A stretch of DNA of 64,000 nt from JANQOH01 sp965201115 (GTDB taxonomy: Bacteria; Pseudomonadota; Alphaproteobacteria; UBA7887): assembly GCA_965201115.1 (NCBI GenBank), contig OZ241745.1, forward strand, positions 3,534,001 through 3,598,000, written 5' to 3'. A program made the position numbers and the translations under genes. The notes beneath the pieces were generated by a model. The model made no database searches and was not told the origin of the DNA. It saw only the letters and a list, made by a program, of their open reading frames with translations. Positions 51,672-59,237 of this stretch are shown in pieces (the first letter of the stretch is position 1; each line of letters begins with the position of its first letter).

Positions 51672-51842
51672 GAGGGCGCCGGTCGTATCGGCGCCGGCAA
51701 CGCTCCGCAGGCCCTCGCGGCGCTGCGCAACACCGCGCCGCGGCTTGTCGGGCCTCTGCCGGAGCCGCTTGCCGCCATCCGCGAAGCCTTCGCCGAAAAC
51801 CGCCTCAAGGCCATCGCAGCCGTCCAATACGGCGTTCCTTGA
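51672..51842 (+). pseudogene. possible C-terminal fragment of a transposase
   Basis: A 56-residue open end reading GNAPQALAALRNTAPRLVG and PLAAIREAFAENRLKAIAAV. The APQ-LA-LRN pattern recalls the C-termini of ISAs1-type DDE transposases. There is no start and no catalytic region. This is a tentative identification from pattern memory only. Confidence 0.25.
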
Positions 51843-51904
51843 ATTGCCCTGCGCGAATGCGCCGGGCGGTGGACCGGGCGCCGATTTATTTCTTCAATGT
51901 TCCC

Positions 51905-54900
51905 ATGACCGCCCGCCGGCCCGAAATGTCCGTCCGCGCGCGCCCCGCGGCCCCGCCGCCGCTCGATTTCGGCGGGGCCGCGGAGGCCGTGGCCGCGGCG
52001 GCGGAGGCGCTGCGGCTGGCGCACGGGCATCGCTTCAACCCCGCTTTCGCCGCCGAGACCGCGCGCATCGACCCGCTGCCGCACCAGCGCATCGCGGTGT
52101 ACGAACGCATGCTGCCGCAAGACCCGCTGCGCTTTCTGCTCGCCGACGACGCCGGCGCGGGCAAGACAATCATGACCGGCCTCTATATCCGCGAAATGCT
52201 CTTGCGCGAGCGGCTGCGGCGCGCGCTGATCGTTCCGCCCGCCGGGCTGGTGGGCAATTGGGAGCGCGAGCTGCGCACGTTGTTCGGCCTGCGCTTCCGC
52301 GTCGCCTTCGGGCCGGGCGCGGCGGCGGGCAACCCGTTCCTCGGCGCGGGGAGCGACCTCGTTATCGTGTCGCTCGACACCCTGCGCGGCGCGCGCGGCT
52401 TCGCGGCGCTCCGCGCGCCCGGCGTCCGGCCCTACGAGCTCATCGCGTTCGACGAGGCGCACAAGCTCTCCGCCGCGACCGCCGGGGGCCGCACGCGGAA
52501 GCGGCGGCGCTACGAACTGGCGGAGGCGCTGGCCGGCGCGGCGCCCGCGCGGGACCGTTTCGCCGGCCTGGGCTGGGCCGCGCGCCACTTGCTGCTGCTC
52601 ACCGCGACGCCGCATATGGGCCGCGATTCGCCCTGGCATCATCTGTGGCGGCTGCTCGACGCGCGGGTTTTCGCGACCGCGGAGGCGCTGCGCCGCTTTC
52701 CCGCCGCCGACCGCGACCGGCATTTCATCCGCCGCGCCAAGGAGGAGATGGTCGCGCTCGACGGAACCCCGCTCTATCTTCCGCGCGTTTGCGATACCTT
52801 CAGCTACGATCTGACGCCCGGGCCCGGCGGCGAGCAGGCGCTCTACGACGCAACGACCGAATATCTCCGCCGTTCCTGGGACCGCGCGCTGCGCAACCGC
52901 CCCGCCGTCCAGCTGGCGATGTGCGTGTTTCAGCGCCGGCTGGCGAGCTCGACATGGGCGCTTCTGCGCTCGTTCGAGCGGCGCATCGGGAAACTCCGGC
53001 GCGCGGCGGAGGATTTGCGCGCCGGGCACGCCGACGCGGCGGAGCTCGCGCGCCGCCAGCGGCTCATCGACCGCGACCGCGGGGAGGATTTCTTCGATAC
53101 CCACGGCGCCGACGAGGACTCGGGGGAAGACGCCGAGCGTTACGAAGACGCCGTGCTCGGCGCGACCGTCGCGGTCACCGTCGAGGAACTGCAACGCGAA
53201 ATCGACGCGCTGGAAGCGCTGCGCGCGCGGGCGCGCAGCCTCGCCGACTCGGCAAGCGAATCGAAATTCGGGAAACTCCGCGAAGTGCTCGACGACCCCG
53301 CCTATGCCGGCGAGAAATGGCTGATTTTCAGCGAGCACCGCGACACCGCTGACTGGCTCGCGCGCCGGCTGGAGGGAATCGGCCACGGCGGCCGCGTGGC
53401 GCGTATCCACGGCGGCATGGGCTGGCCCGAACGCGAGGAGCAGACCGCGCGTTTCCGCGACCCCGGCGGCGCGCGCTTCCTCGTCGCCACCGACGCGGCG
53501 GGCGAAGGCGTCAATCTCCAGTTCTGCCGCCTCACCGTGAACTACGACGTGCCGTGGAACCCGGCGCGGCTCGAGCAGCGCATGGGCCGCGTCCACCGCT
53601 ACGGCCAGCGGCGCGAGGTGCGCGTCGTCAATCTCGTGGCCGGCGCCACCCACGAGGGCCGCGTGCTCAGGACGTTGCTCGAGAAACTCGAGGCCATCCG
53701 CCGCGAACTGCGCTCCGACAAGGTGTTCGACGTCATCGGGCGCCTGTTCGAGAACGAATCCCTGCGCGACTACATGGCCCGCGCGCTCGACGCGGAAGGC
53801 GAACGCCGCGCCGCGGCCTGCGTCGAACGCGCGCTCGACGCCGACAGGGCGCGCGCCCTGCAAGACGCGGAGAAACGCATCCCGGGCCCGGGCGGCGAGG
53901 TGGCGGAGCGTCTCGGCGATTTGCGCGCGGGGCTGGCGCGCGAACGCTATCTGCATCTGTTGCCCTGGCATGTGCGGAGTTTCGTCGTCCGCGCGGCGGC
54001 GCTGCTCGGCCTCGATGTCCGCGGCGACCTCGACGGCGCGTTCGCGCTCGCGCCCCGCGCCGCCGGCGCGCCCCACCCGCTGCGCGCGGCGCTGGAGACA
54101 TATCCTCGGGCGGCGCGCGAACGGCTGCGCGTGCGCCGCCCGGGCCGGGACGAGGCGTGCGTCTGGTTGCATCCGGGCGAGCCGGTTTTCGACGCGCTGG
54201 CGGCGCGCGTGTCCGAAGCCTGCGGCCGCGACGCCCTGCGCGGCGCCGTCTTCGCCGACCCGCGCGCCGAAGCGCCGTACATGGTCCATCTCGCCGAGCT
54301 GCGCGCGGCGGAAGACGGCGAAACGGGCGCGGAAAGCCGCCTGCTCGCGTTGCGCCAGGGCGCCGATGGCGAGCTACGGGACTGGCCCGCCGGCGAACTC
54401 CTGTTGTTGCGCGCGGCGCGGGAGATCCCGCCGGGCGCGGCGGCGCTCGCCGCGCGCGCAAACGACATGCGCGCCAGGGCGGCCGAACACGCCGCGCGGG
54501 CCGCGGAGGCGCTGGCGCAAGCGCGCCGCGAACGGGCGCGCGCGGCGTTGCCGGAACGGCGCCGGCTGATGCGCGCGAGTTTCGATTTGCGCGCCGCCGA
54601 ACTTTCGGCGCGCGGGCGCGCGCTGCGCCGCGCCGCGCGGCCGGAAAACGCCGAGGCGCGCGAGGCCCTGCGGGGCGAACGGGCGGCGCTGGCGGCGGAA
54701 CGGCAAGGCGCGCTTGCTGCCCTCGAGGCCGAACCGGACCGCATCGCGCCGGGCAGTGTGCGTTTCGCGGCCCACGCGCTCATCGTGCCCGCCGCCGACG
54801 CGGAGGAACGCGCGCATGGCGACGCGCGCGTGGAGGAAATGGCGGTGGCGCTGGCGGCCGCGTGGGAGCGCGAGCGCGGCGCCGGGGTACGCGACGTCTC

Positions 54901-55225
54901 GCGCCCCGAGCTGGCGCGCGCCGCCGGGCTGCCCGATGCGCCCGGTTTCGACCTCCTCGCCGCCCGTCCCGGCGGCGAGGAGCGCTGCATCGAGGTCAAG
55001 GGCCGCGCCGGCCGCGGCGCCGTCGAGTTGACCGCCAACGAGTGGCGGCAAGCCTGCCATCTCGGCGACCGTTACTGGCTCTATGTAGCTTTCGATTGCG
55101 CAACCCCCGCGCCGACGCTGCTGCGCATACGCAACCCTTTCTCCAAACTGCTGGCCGGCCGCCGCGAATCCGAAGCATGGACCATCCCCGCCGCCCGCCT
55201 CCGCGCCGCCGCCGAACGCGGCTGA
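51905..55225 (+). CDS. SNF2-type helicase with C-terminal DUF3883 domain
   Basis: A 1,106-residue superfamily 2 helicase. Walker A is DDAGAGKTIMTG (near 84), the DEAH box is AFDEAHKLS (near 183), with LLTATPHMG, then the second lobe with FSEHRDTADWLARRL, ATDAAGEGVNLQF and QRMGRVHRYGQ. A long Ala/Arg-rich coiled region (about 850-1000) leads to DUF3883 at about 1010-1075 (GFDLLAARPGGEERCIEVKG, LTANEWRQA, YWLYV), which has a PD-(D/E)XK-like EVK. DrmD of DISARM and several stand-alone defence helicases share this type of architecture, but no other DISARM gene is present. The start is one of several close ATGs. Confidence 0.88.
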   Translation: MTARRPEMSVRARPAAPPPLDFGGAAEAVAAAAEALRLAHGHRFNPAFAAETARIDPLPHQRIAVYERMLPQDPLRFLLADDAGAGKTIMTGLYIREMLLRERLRRALIVPPAGLVGNWERELRTLFGLRFRVAFGPGAAAGNPFLGAGSDLVIVSLDTLRGARGFAALRAPGVRPYELIAFDEAHKLSAATAGGRTRKRRRYELAEALAGAAPARDRFAGLGWAARHLLLLTATPHMGRDSPWHHLWRLLDARVFATAEALRRFPAADRDRHFIRRAKEEMVALDGTPLYLPRVCDTFSYDLTPGPGGEQALYDATTEYLRRSWDRALRNRPAVQLAMCVFQRRLASSTWALLRSFERRIGKLRRAAEDLRAGHADAAELARRQRLIDRDRGEDFFDTHGADEDSGEDAERYEDAVLGATVAVTVEELQREIDALEALRARARSLADSASESKFGKLREVLDDPAYAGEKWLIFSEHRDTADWLARRLEGIGHGGRVARIHGGMGWPEREEQTARFRDPGGARFLVATDAAGEGVNLQFCRLTVNYDVPWNPARLEQRMGRVHRYGQRREVRVVNLVAGATHEGRVLRTLLEKLEAIRRELRSDKVFDVIGRLFENESLRDYMARALDAEGERRAAACVERALDADRARALQDAEKRIPGPGGEVAERLGDLRAGLARERYLHLLPWHVRSFVVRAAALLGLDVRGDLDGAFALAPRAAGAPHPLRAALETYPRAARERLRVRRPGRDEACVWLHPGEPVFDALAARVSEACGRDALRGAVFADPRAEAPYMVHLAELRAAEDGETGAESRLLALRQGADGELRDWPAGELLLLRAAREIPPGAAALAARANDMRARAAEHAARAAEALAQARRERARAALPERRRLMRASFDLRAAELSARGRALRRAARPENAEAREALRGERAALAAERQGALAALEAEPDRIAPGSVRFAAHALIVPAADAEERAHGDARVEEMAVALAAAWERERGAGVRDVSRPELARAAGLPDAPGFDLLAARPGGEERCIEVKGRAGRGAVELTANEWRQACHLGDRYWLYVAFDCATPAPTLLRIRNPFSKLLAGRRESEAWTIPAARLRAAAERG

Positions 55226-55590
55226 GGGCAGGCCATGCCCGGGACCGCGGGCATCCTGCCCGCACGTTCCCGCAAGGCGCGACGCCGGCAGGGAAGGCCC
55301 GCCCCGGGCCCGGCGGAGCCCCGCAATGCCCCGCAACCGCCCCCAACCGCCGCCGCCCCGCCCGCCCCGAACGGGCGAAACGGCGGCAATGCTGCGCGCC
55401 TGCACCGAAATGCTTACCCCGCCGAAGGCGGGGCCCGGGACCGCGGGCATCCTGCCCGCACGTTCCCGCCCACCGCGGCGCCGCCGGGAAGGGCGCGGCG
55501 CACTTCTCCGGGACCGCGGGCGTCTCGCCCGCACGTCGGCGCCCCGCGCGACGCCGACGATCCCCGGGGGGCGCTTCGTTCGGCGCCATG
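55226..55590. repeat. palindromic repeat array between the helicase and the first Rpn gene
   Basis: About 365 bp made almost wholly of the dispersed elements. There are two GCGGGCATCCTGCCCGC palindromes (near 55246 and 55445), the CACCGAAATGCTTACCCCGC hairpin unit (55403) and a variant GCGGGCGTCTCGCCCGC (near 55526). The last is in a block that also precedes the third and fourth Rpn genes. No gene lies here. Confidence 0.85.
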
Positions 55591-55599
55591 TGCTATAAT
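55591..55599 (+). promoter_or_regulatory. extended -10 promoter of Rpn copy 1, leaderless position
   Basis: TGCTATAAT is a perfect extended -10 box. Its last base is 7 bp before the ATG at 55607, so transcription should begin at or next to the start codon. No -35 box or ribosome site is present. The arrangement is identical in all four copies. Confidence 0.7.
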
Positions 55600-55606
55600 G
55601 GCCGCC

Positions 55607-56773
55607 ATGCGCGAGATACACGACGCTTCCTTTAAACTGTTTTTCGAGCATGAGCGGGCGGTCGCCGACCTGCTCGGGGGGTTCATGCGGCAGGCGATGG
55701 GCCCGGAGTTCGATGTTTCCCGCCTCGACCTCGCCAGCCTCGAACCGGCGCCGGCGGAGTACGTGGACGAGGATCTGCGGCAGACGCGGGGCGACCGCCT
55801 GTGGCGGCTGCGCTACCGCGCCGCCGACGGCACGACCGGCTGTGTGTATCTGCTGGTCATGCTGGAGTTTCAGTCGCAGGTCGACCTGGACATGGCGGTG
55901 CGCGTGTATGCGTACACGGCTCAGCTGTATTCGCGGCTTCGCCGGGACGACCGGAAGAACCGGCGCGCGGGGCCGCTTCCGCCGGTCTTGCCGATTGTCG
56001 TTTACAACGGTCGTGCGCGTTGGTCTGCGTCGCGGGAGGTTCGCGATGAGATAGCGCCTGCGGAGGCGGCGCTGGAGCGTTTTCAGCCCCGGCAGGGTTA
56101 CCTGCTGCTCGATGTTCATCGTCTGCGGCCGGAGGATTTGCCGGCGGGCAACGTTGTGTCGGCGCGTTTTGCGCTTGAGCACGGGGATCCGGAGTCTGTG
56201 CCGGCGGTTGTCGCGGCGTTGCGTCGGTTGCTTTCGGGTCCGGAGCATGCGAGTTTGCGCCGTGCGTTCGGGGCGACGCTTCGGCACATGCTGGAGGCGA
56301 ACCGGTTCGGGGCTTCGGACGGCGCGCTGGCGGCGCGTTTGAGGCGGGTCGGGGATTTGGAGGATTTGGGCGCTATGGAATCGTTGTTTGCGGAACGGCT
56401 CGACAGTTTGCTTGCCGAGCGCGAAGCGCGCGGGCTTGAGCTTGGCGAGGCGCGTGGGCTTGAGCGCGGCGAGGCGCGCGGTCTTGAGCGCGGGGAAGCG
56501 CGCGGTCTTGAGCGCGGGGAAGCGCGCGGTCTTGAGCGCGGGGAAGCGCGCGGCGCGGCGCGCGAGCGGGCGCGCGGCCTGGAGCGCGAGCGTGCGTTGC
56601 TGGCGCGGCTTGCGGACCGCAAGTTCGGGGCGGACACGGCTTCGCGTCTGGCGGCGGCGGTCGCGGGCGTGGACGATCCGGACCGGCTCGAGGAGGTCGG
56701 CGACGCGGTGATCGTGTGCGCGACCGGCGACGCGCTGCTGGCTCGCGCCGAGGAGATCGCCCGCCGCCGCTGA
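55607..56773 (+). CDS. Rpn-family PD-(D/E)XK nuclease (RpnA-like), copy 1
   Basis: A 388-residue protein of the recombination-promoting nuclease/Transposase_31 family. The N-terminal nuclease domain (residues 1-200) begins MREIHDASFKLFFEHERAVADLL and carries D63 and the E87-x-Q89 motif in YLLVMLEFQSQVD. In known Rpn proteins this is the DNA-cleaving toxic part. A helical middle leads to five 8-residue repeats RGLERGEA (275-314) and a conserved C-terminal helical domain ending EEIARRR. The start at 55607 fits the promoter; an in-frame ATG 3 codons upstream lies inside the -10 box. It is the longest of four tandem copies. Confidence 0.9.
   Translation: MREIHDASFKLFFEHERAVADLLGGFMRQAMGPEFDVSRLDLASLEPAPAEYVDEDLRQTRGDRLWRLRYRAADGTTGCVYLLVMLEFQSQVDLDMAVRVYAYTAQLYSRLRRDDRKNRRAGPLPPVLPIVVYNGRARWSASREVRDEIAPAEAALERFQPRQGYLLLDVHRLRPEDLPAGNVVSARFALEHGDPESVPAVVAALRRLLSGPEHASLRRAFGATLRHMLEANRFGASDGALAARLRRVGDLEDLGAMESLFAERLDSLLAEREARGLELGEARGLERGEARGLERGEARGLERGEARGLERGEARGAARERARGLERERALLARLADRKFGADTASRLAAAVAGVDDPDRLEEVGDAVIVCATGDALLARAEEIARRR
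56375..56773 (+). CDS. possible internally started C-terminal Rpn product, copy 1
   Basis: An in-frame ATG (Met257 of copy 1, MESLFAERLDSLLAERE) has GGAGG 11 bp upstream and would give a 132-residue protein of the repeats plus C-terminal domain. In Escherichia coli, Rpn genes encode such internal products that act as antitoxins of the full-length nuclease. Here the ATG and GGAGG are conserved in copies 1-3. The spacing is slightly long and expression is unproven. Confidence 0.4.
   Translation: MESLFAERLDSLLAEREARGLELGEARGLERGEARGLERGEARGLERGEARGLERGEARGAARERARGLERERALLARLADRKFGADTASRLAAAVAGVDDPDRLEEVGDAVIVCATGDALLARAEEIARRR
56429..56548 (+). repeat. 24-bp in-frame tandem repeat in Rpn copy 1, five units
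   Basis: Five units of 24 bp encode RGLELGEA once and RGLERGEA four times; units 3-5 are identical at the DNA level (CGCGGTCTTGAGCGCGGGGA then AGCG). Copies 2 and 3 have unrelated, shorter Ala/Arg/Glu linkers at the same place. Confidence 0.92.
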
Positions 56774-57296
56774 CCGCGCTTGCCGCGGGCGCGCTTCCTG
56801 GGTGCGCGGGCGTCTCGCCCGCACGTTCCTGCAAGGCGCAATGTCGGCAGGGAAGGCGCGCCCGCCCCGGGCCCGGCGGAGCCCCGCAGCCGCCGGGCGC
56901 GACCGCCCCCCAACCGCCGTCCCTTCGCCCGCCCCGAACGGGCGAACGGCAGCAATGCTGAGCGCCTGTACCGAAATGCTTACCCCGCCGAAGGCGGGGC
57001 TTGGGTGCGCGGGCATCCTGCCCGCACGTTTCCCGCAAGGCGCAATGTCGGCAGGGAAGGCGCGAACGTCCCGGTTGCGCGGGCGTCTCGCCCGCACGTT
57101 TCCGCAAGGCGCGGCGTTGCCGGGGAGGCCGCGGGCCACGCGCCTTGTTCGGCGGTATTCCGCGCGGCGGCGCGTGCGCGCGCGCGCGGGGACGCCGGCG
57201 AGCGCAGCGTCGGCGCCCCGTAGATTTTCGGCGCGCGCGCGCGCGCGCGGGGACGCCCGCGGTCCCGGGGCAGTTCGCGCGTTCGGCGCCATGTGC
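56774..57296. repeat. palindromic repeat array and GC-alternating tract between Rpn copies 1 and 2
   Basis: About 520 bp without a gene. It holds several GCGGGC(N)GCCCGC palindromes (near 56806, 57008, 57079), one CTGTACCGAAATGCTTACCC hairpin unit (56967) and two GC-alternating runs, the longest at 57231-57249. Confidence 0.85.
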
Positions 57297-57302
57297 TATA
57301 AT
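57294..57302 (+). promoter_or_regulatory. extended -10 promoter of Rpn copy 2, leaderless position
   Basis: TGCTATAAT ends 7 bp before the ATG at 57310, as in the other copies. The sequence before it (GTTCGGCGCCATG) is also shared. Confidence 0.7.
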
Positions 57303-57309
57303 GGCCGTC

Positions 57310-58416
57310 ATGCGCGAGATACACGATGCAAGTTTTAAACTGTTTTTCGAGCATGAGCGGGCGGTCGCCGACCTGCTCGGGGGGGTCATGCGGCAGGGGC
57401 TGGGCCCGGAGTTCGATGTCTCGCGTCTCGACCTCGCCAGCCTCGAACCGGCGCCGGCGGAGTACGTGGACGAGAATCTGTGGCAGACGCGGGGCGACCG
57501 CGTGTGGCGGCTGCGCTACCGCGCCGCCGACGGCACGACCGGCTGGGTGTATCTGCTGGTCATGCTGGAGTTTCAGTCGCAGGTCGACCTGGACATGGCG
57601 GTGCGCATGCATGCCTACACGGCTCAGTTGTATTCGCGGCTTCGCCGGGACGACCGGAAGAACCGGCGCGCGGGTCCGCTTCCGCCGGTTTTGCCGATTG
57701 TCGTTTACAACGGTCGTGCGCGTTGGTCTGCGTCGCGGGAGGTTCGCGACGAGATAGCGCCTGCGGAGGCGGCGCTGGAGCGTTTTCAGCCCCGGCAGGG
57801 TTACCTGCTGCTCGATGTTCATCGTCTGCGGCCGGAGGATTTGCCGGCGGGCAACGTTGTGTCGGCGCGTTTTGCGCTTGAGCACGGGGATCCGGAGTCT
57901 GTGCCGGCGGTTGTCGCGGCGTTGCGTCGGTTGCTTTCGGGTCCGGAGCATGCGAGTTTGCGCCGTGCGTTCGGGGCGACGCTTCGGCACATGCTCGAGG
58001 CGAACCGGTTCGGGGCTTCGGACGGCGCGCTGGCTGCGCGTTTGAGGCGGGTCGGGGATTTGGAGGATTTGGGCGCCATGGAATCGTTGTTTGCGGAACG
58101 GCTCGACGAGTGGGTCGCCGAGCGCGCGGAGCGCAGCGCGGCGAGCATCGCGGAGCGCATCGCGGAGCGCATCGTGGCGCGCAGCGCGGCGCGCAGCGAA
58201 GCGCTTGGCGAGGCGCGCGGTCTGGAGCGCGAGCGTGCGCTGCTGGCGCGGCAGGCGGGCCGCAAGTTCGGGGCGACGGCGGCTTCGCGGCTGGCGGCCG
58301 CGGTGGCGGGCGTGGACGATCCGGACCGGCTCGAGGAGGTCGGCGACGCGGTGATCGTGTGCGCGACCGGCGACGCGCTGCTGGCGCGCGCGGAAGAGAT
58401 CGCCCGCCGCCGCTGA
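57310..58416 (+). CDS. Rpn-family PD-(D/E)XK nuclease (RpnA-like), copy 2
   Basis: A 368-residue copy nearly identical to copy 1 over the nuclease and middle domains (D63, then MLEFQSQVD with E87 and Q89 kept). The variable linker differs: after RLDEWVAERAERSAA it has SIAERIAERIVARSAARSEA in place of the RGLERGEA array. The C-terminal domain again matches (GLERERALLARQAGRKFGAT to EEIARRR). Met257 and its GGAGG are conserved. High identity at the DNA level, including third codon positions, shows recent duplication or gene conversion. Confidence 0.9.
   Translation: MREIHDASFKLFFEHERAVADLLGGVMRQGLGPEFDVSRLDLASLEPAPAEYVDENLWQTRGDRVWRLRYRAADGTTGWVYLLVMLEFQSQVDLDMAVRMHAYTAQLYSRLRRDDRKNRRAGPLPPVLPIVVYNGRARWSASREVRDEIAPAEAALERFQPRQGYLLLDVHRLRPEDLPAGNVVSARFALEHGDPESVPAVVAALRRLLSGPEHASLRRAFGATLRHMLEANRFGASDGALAARLRRVGDLEDLGAMESLFAERLDEWVAERAERSAASIAERIAERIVARSAARSEALGEARGLERERALLARQAGRKFGATAASRLAAAVAGVDDPDRLEEVGDAVIVCATGDALLARAEEIARRR
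58078..58416 (+). CDS. possible internally started C-terminal Rpn product, copy 2
   Basis: Starts at Met257 (MESLFAERLDEWVAERAER), with GGAGG at 58062-58066, 11 bp before the ATG. It would give 112 residues. Same reasoning as for copy 1; the product differs mainly in the linker, as expected for paired toxin-antitoxin variants. Confidence 0.4.
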   Translation: MESLFAERLDEWVAERAERSAASIAERIAERIVARSAARSEALGEARGLERERALLARQAGRKFGATAASRLAAAVAGVDDPDRLEEVGDAVIVCATGDALLARAEEIARRR

Positions 58417-59221
58417 CCGCGCGCCGCGGGCGCGCTTCCTGGGTGCGCGGGCATCCTGCCCGCACGTTCCCGCAAGGCGCGATGTCGGCAGGGAAGGCGC
58501 GCCCGCCCCGGGCCCGGCGGAGCCCCGCAATGCCCCGCAACCGCCCCCCGCAACCGCCGGGCGCGACCGCCCCGCCCGCCCCGAACGGGCGAAACGGCAG
58601 CAATGCTGCGCGCCTGCACCGAAATGCTTACCCCGCCGAAGGCGGGGCCCGGGACCGCGGGCATCCTGCCCGCACGTTCCCGCAAGGCGCGATGCCGGCA
58701 GGGAAGGCGCGCCTGCCCGCCCCGGGCCCGGCGGAGCCCCGCAATGCCCCGCAACCGCCCCCCGCAACCGCCGGGCGCGATCGCCCCGAACGGGCGAAAC
58801 GGCATCATTGCTGCGCGCCTGCACCGAAATGCTTACCCCGCCGAAGGCGGGGCCCGGGACCGCGGGCATCCTTGCCCGCACGTTCCCGCAAGGCGCGATG
58901 TCGGCAAGGAAGGCGCGCCCGCCCCGGGCCCGGCGGAGCCCCGCAATGCCCCGCAACCGCCCCCCGCAACCGCCGGGCGCGACCGCCCTGCCCGCCCCGA
59001 ACGGGCGAAACGGCGGCAATGCTGCGCGCCTGCACCGAAATGCTTACCCCGCCGAAGGCGGGGCCCGGGACCGCGGGCATCCTGCCCGCACGTTCCCGCC
59101 CACCGCGGCGGCGCCGGGAAGGGCGCGGCGCACTTCTCCGGGACCGCGGGCGTCTCGCCCGCACGTCGGCGCCCCGCGCGACGCCGACGATCCCCGGGGA
59201 GCGCCTTCGTTCGGCGCCATG
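58417..59221. repeat. tandem array of about 205-211-bp palindromic units between Rpn copies 2 and 3
   Basis: About 800 bp with no gene. The anchor ACCGAAATGCTTACCCCGCC recurs at 58618, 58823 and 59034 (periods 205 and 211 bp). Each unit has a CCCCGCCGAAGGCGGGG hairpin, the palindrome GCGGGCATCCTGCCCGC, a CGATGTCGGCA-type segment and a CCGGGCCCGGCGGAGCCCCG segment with GCAACCGCC stretches. The last 150 bp match the block before copies 1 and 4. Confidence 0.9.
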
Positions 59222-59230
59222 TGCTATAAT
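59222..59230 (+). promoter_or_regulatory. extended -10 promoter of Rpn copy 3, leaderless position
   Basis: TGCTATAAT ends 7 bp before the ATG at 59238, as in the other copies. Confidence 0.7.
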
Positions 59231-59237
59231 GACCGCC

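Larger units (their letters stand above)
51477..51904. other. intergenic region with palindromic repeat and a possible transposase scrap
   Basis: About 430 bp between the divergent purQ and helicase genes. It holds the composite palindrome at 51577-51660 and a short plus-strand frame at 51672-51842 that may be a transposase end. I see no promoter with good hexamers. Confidence 0.6.

Noticed and set aside
51560..51904. Longer N-terminus for the SNF2-DUF3883 helicase
   Set aside because: The extra sequence translates the palindromic repeat; the conserved protein begins near the ATGs at 51905 and 51926.
51905..55225. A complete DISARM system
   Set aside because: Only a DrmD-like helicase is seen; no drmA, drmB, drmC or DISARM methyltransferase is adjacent.
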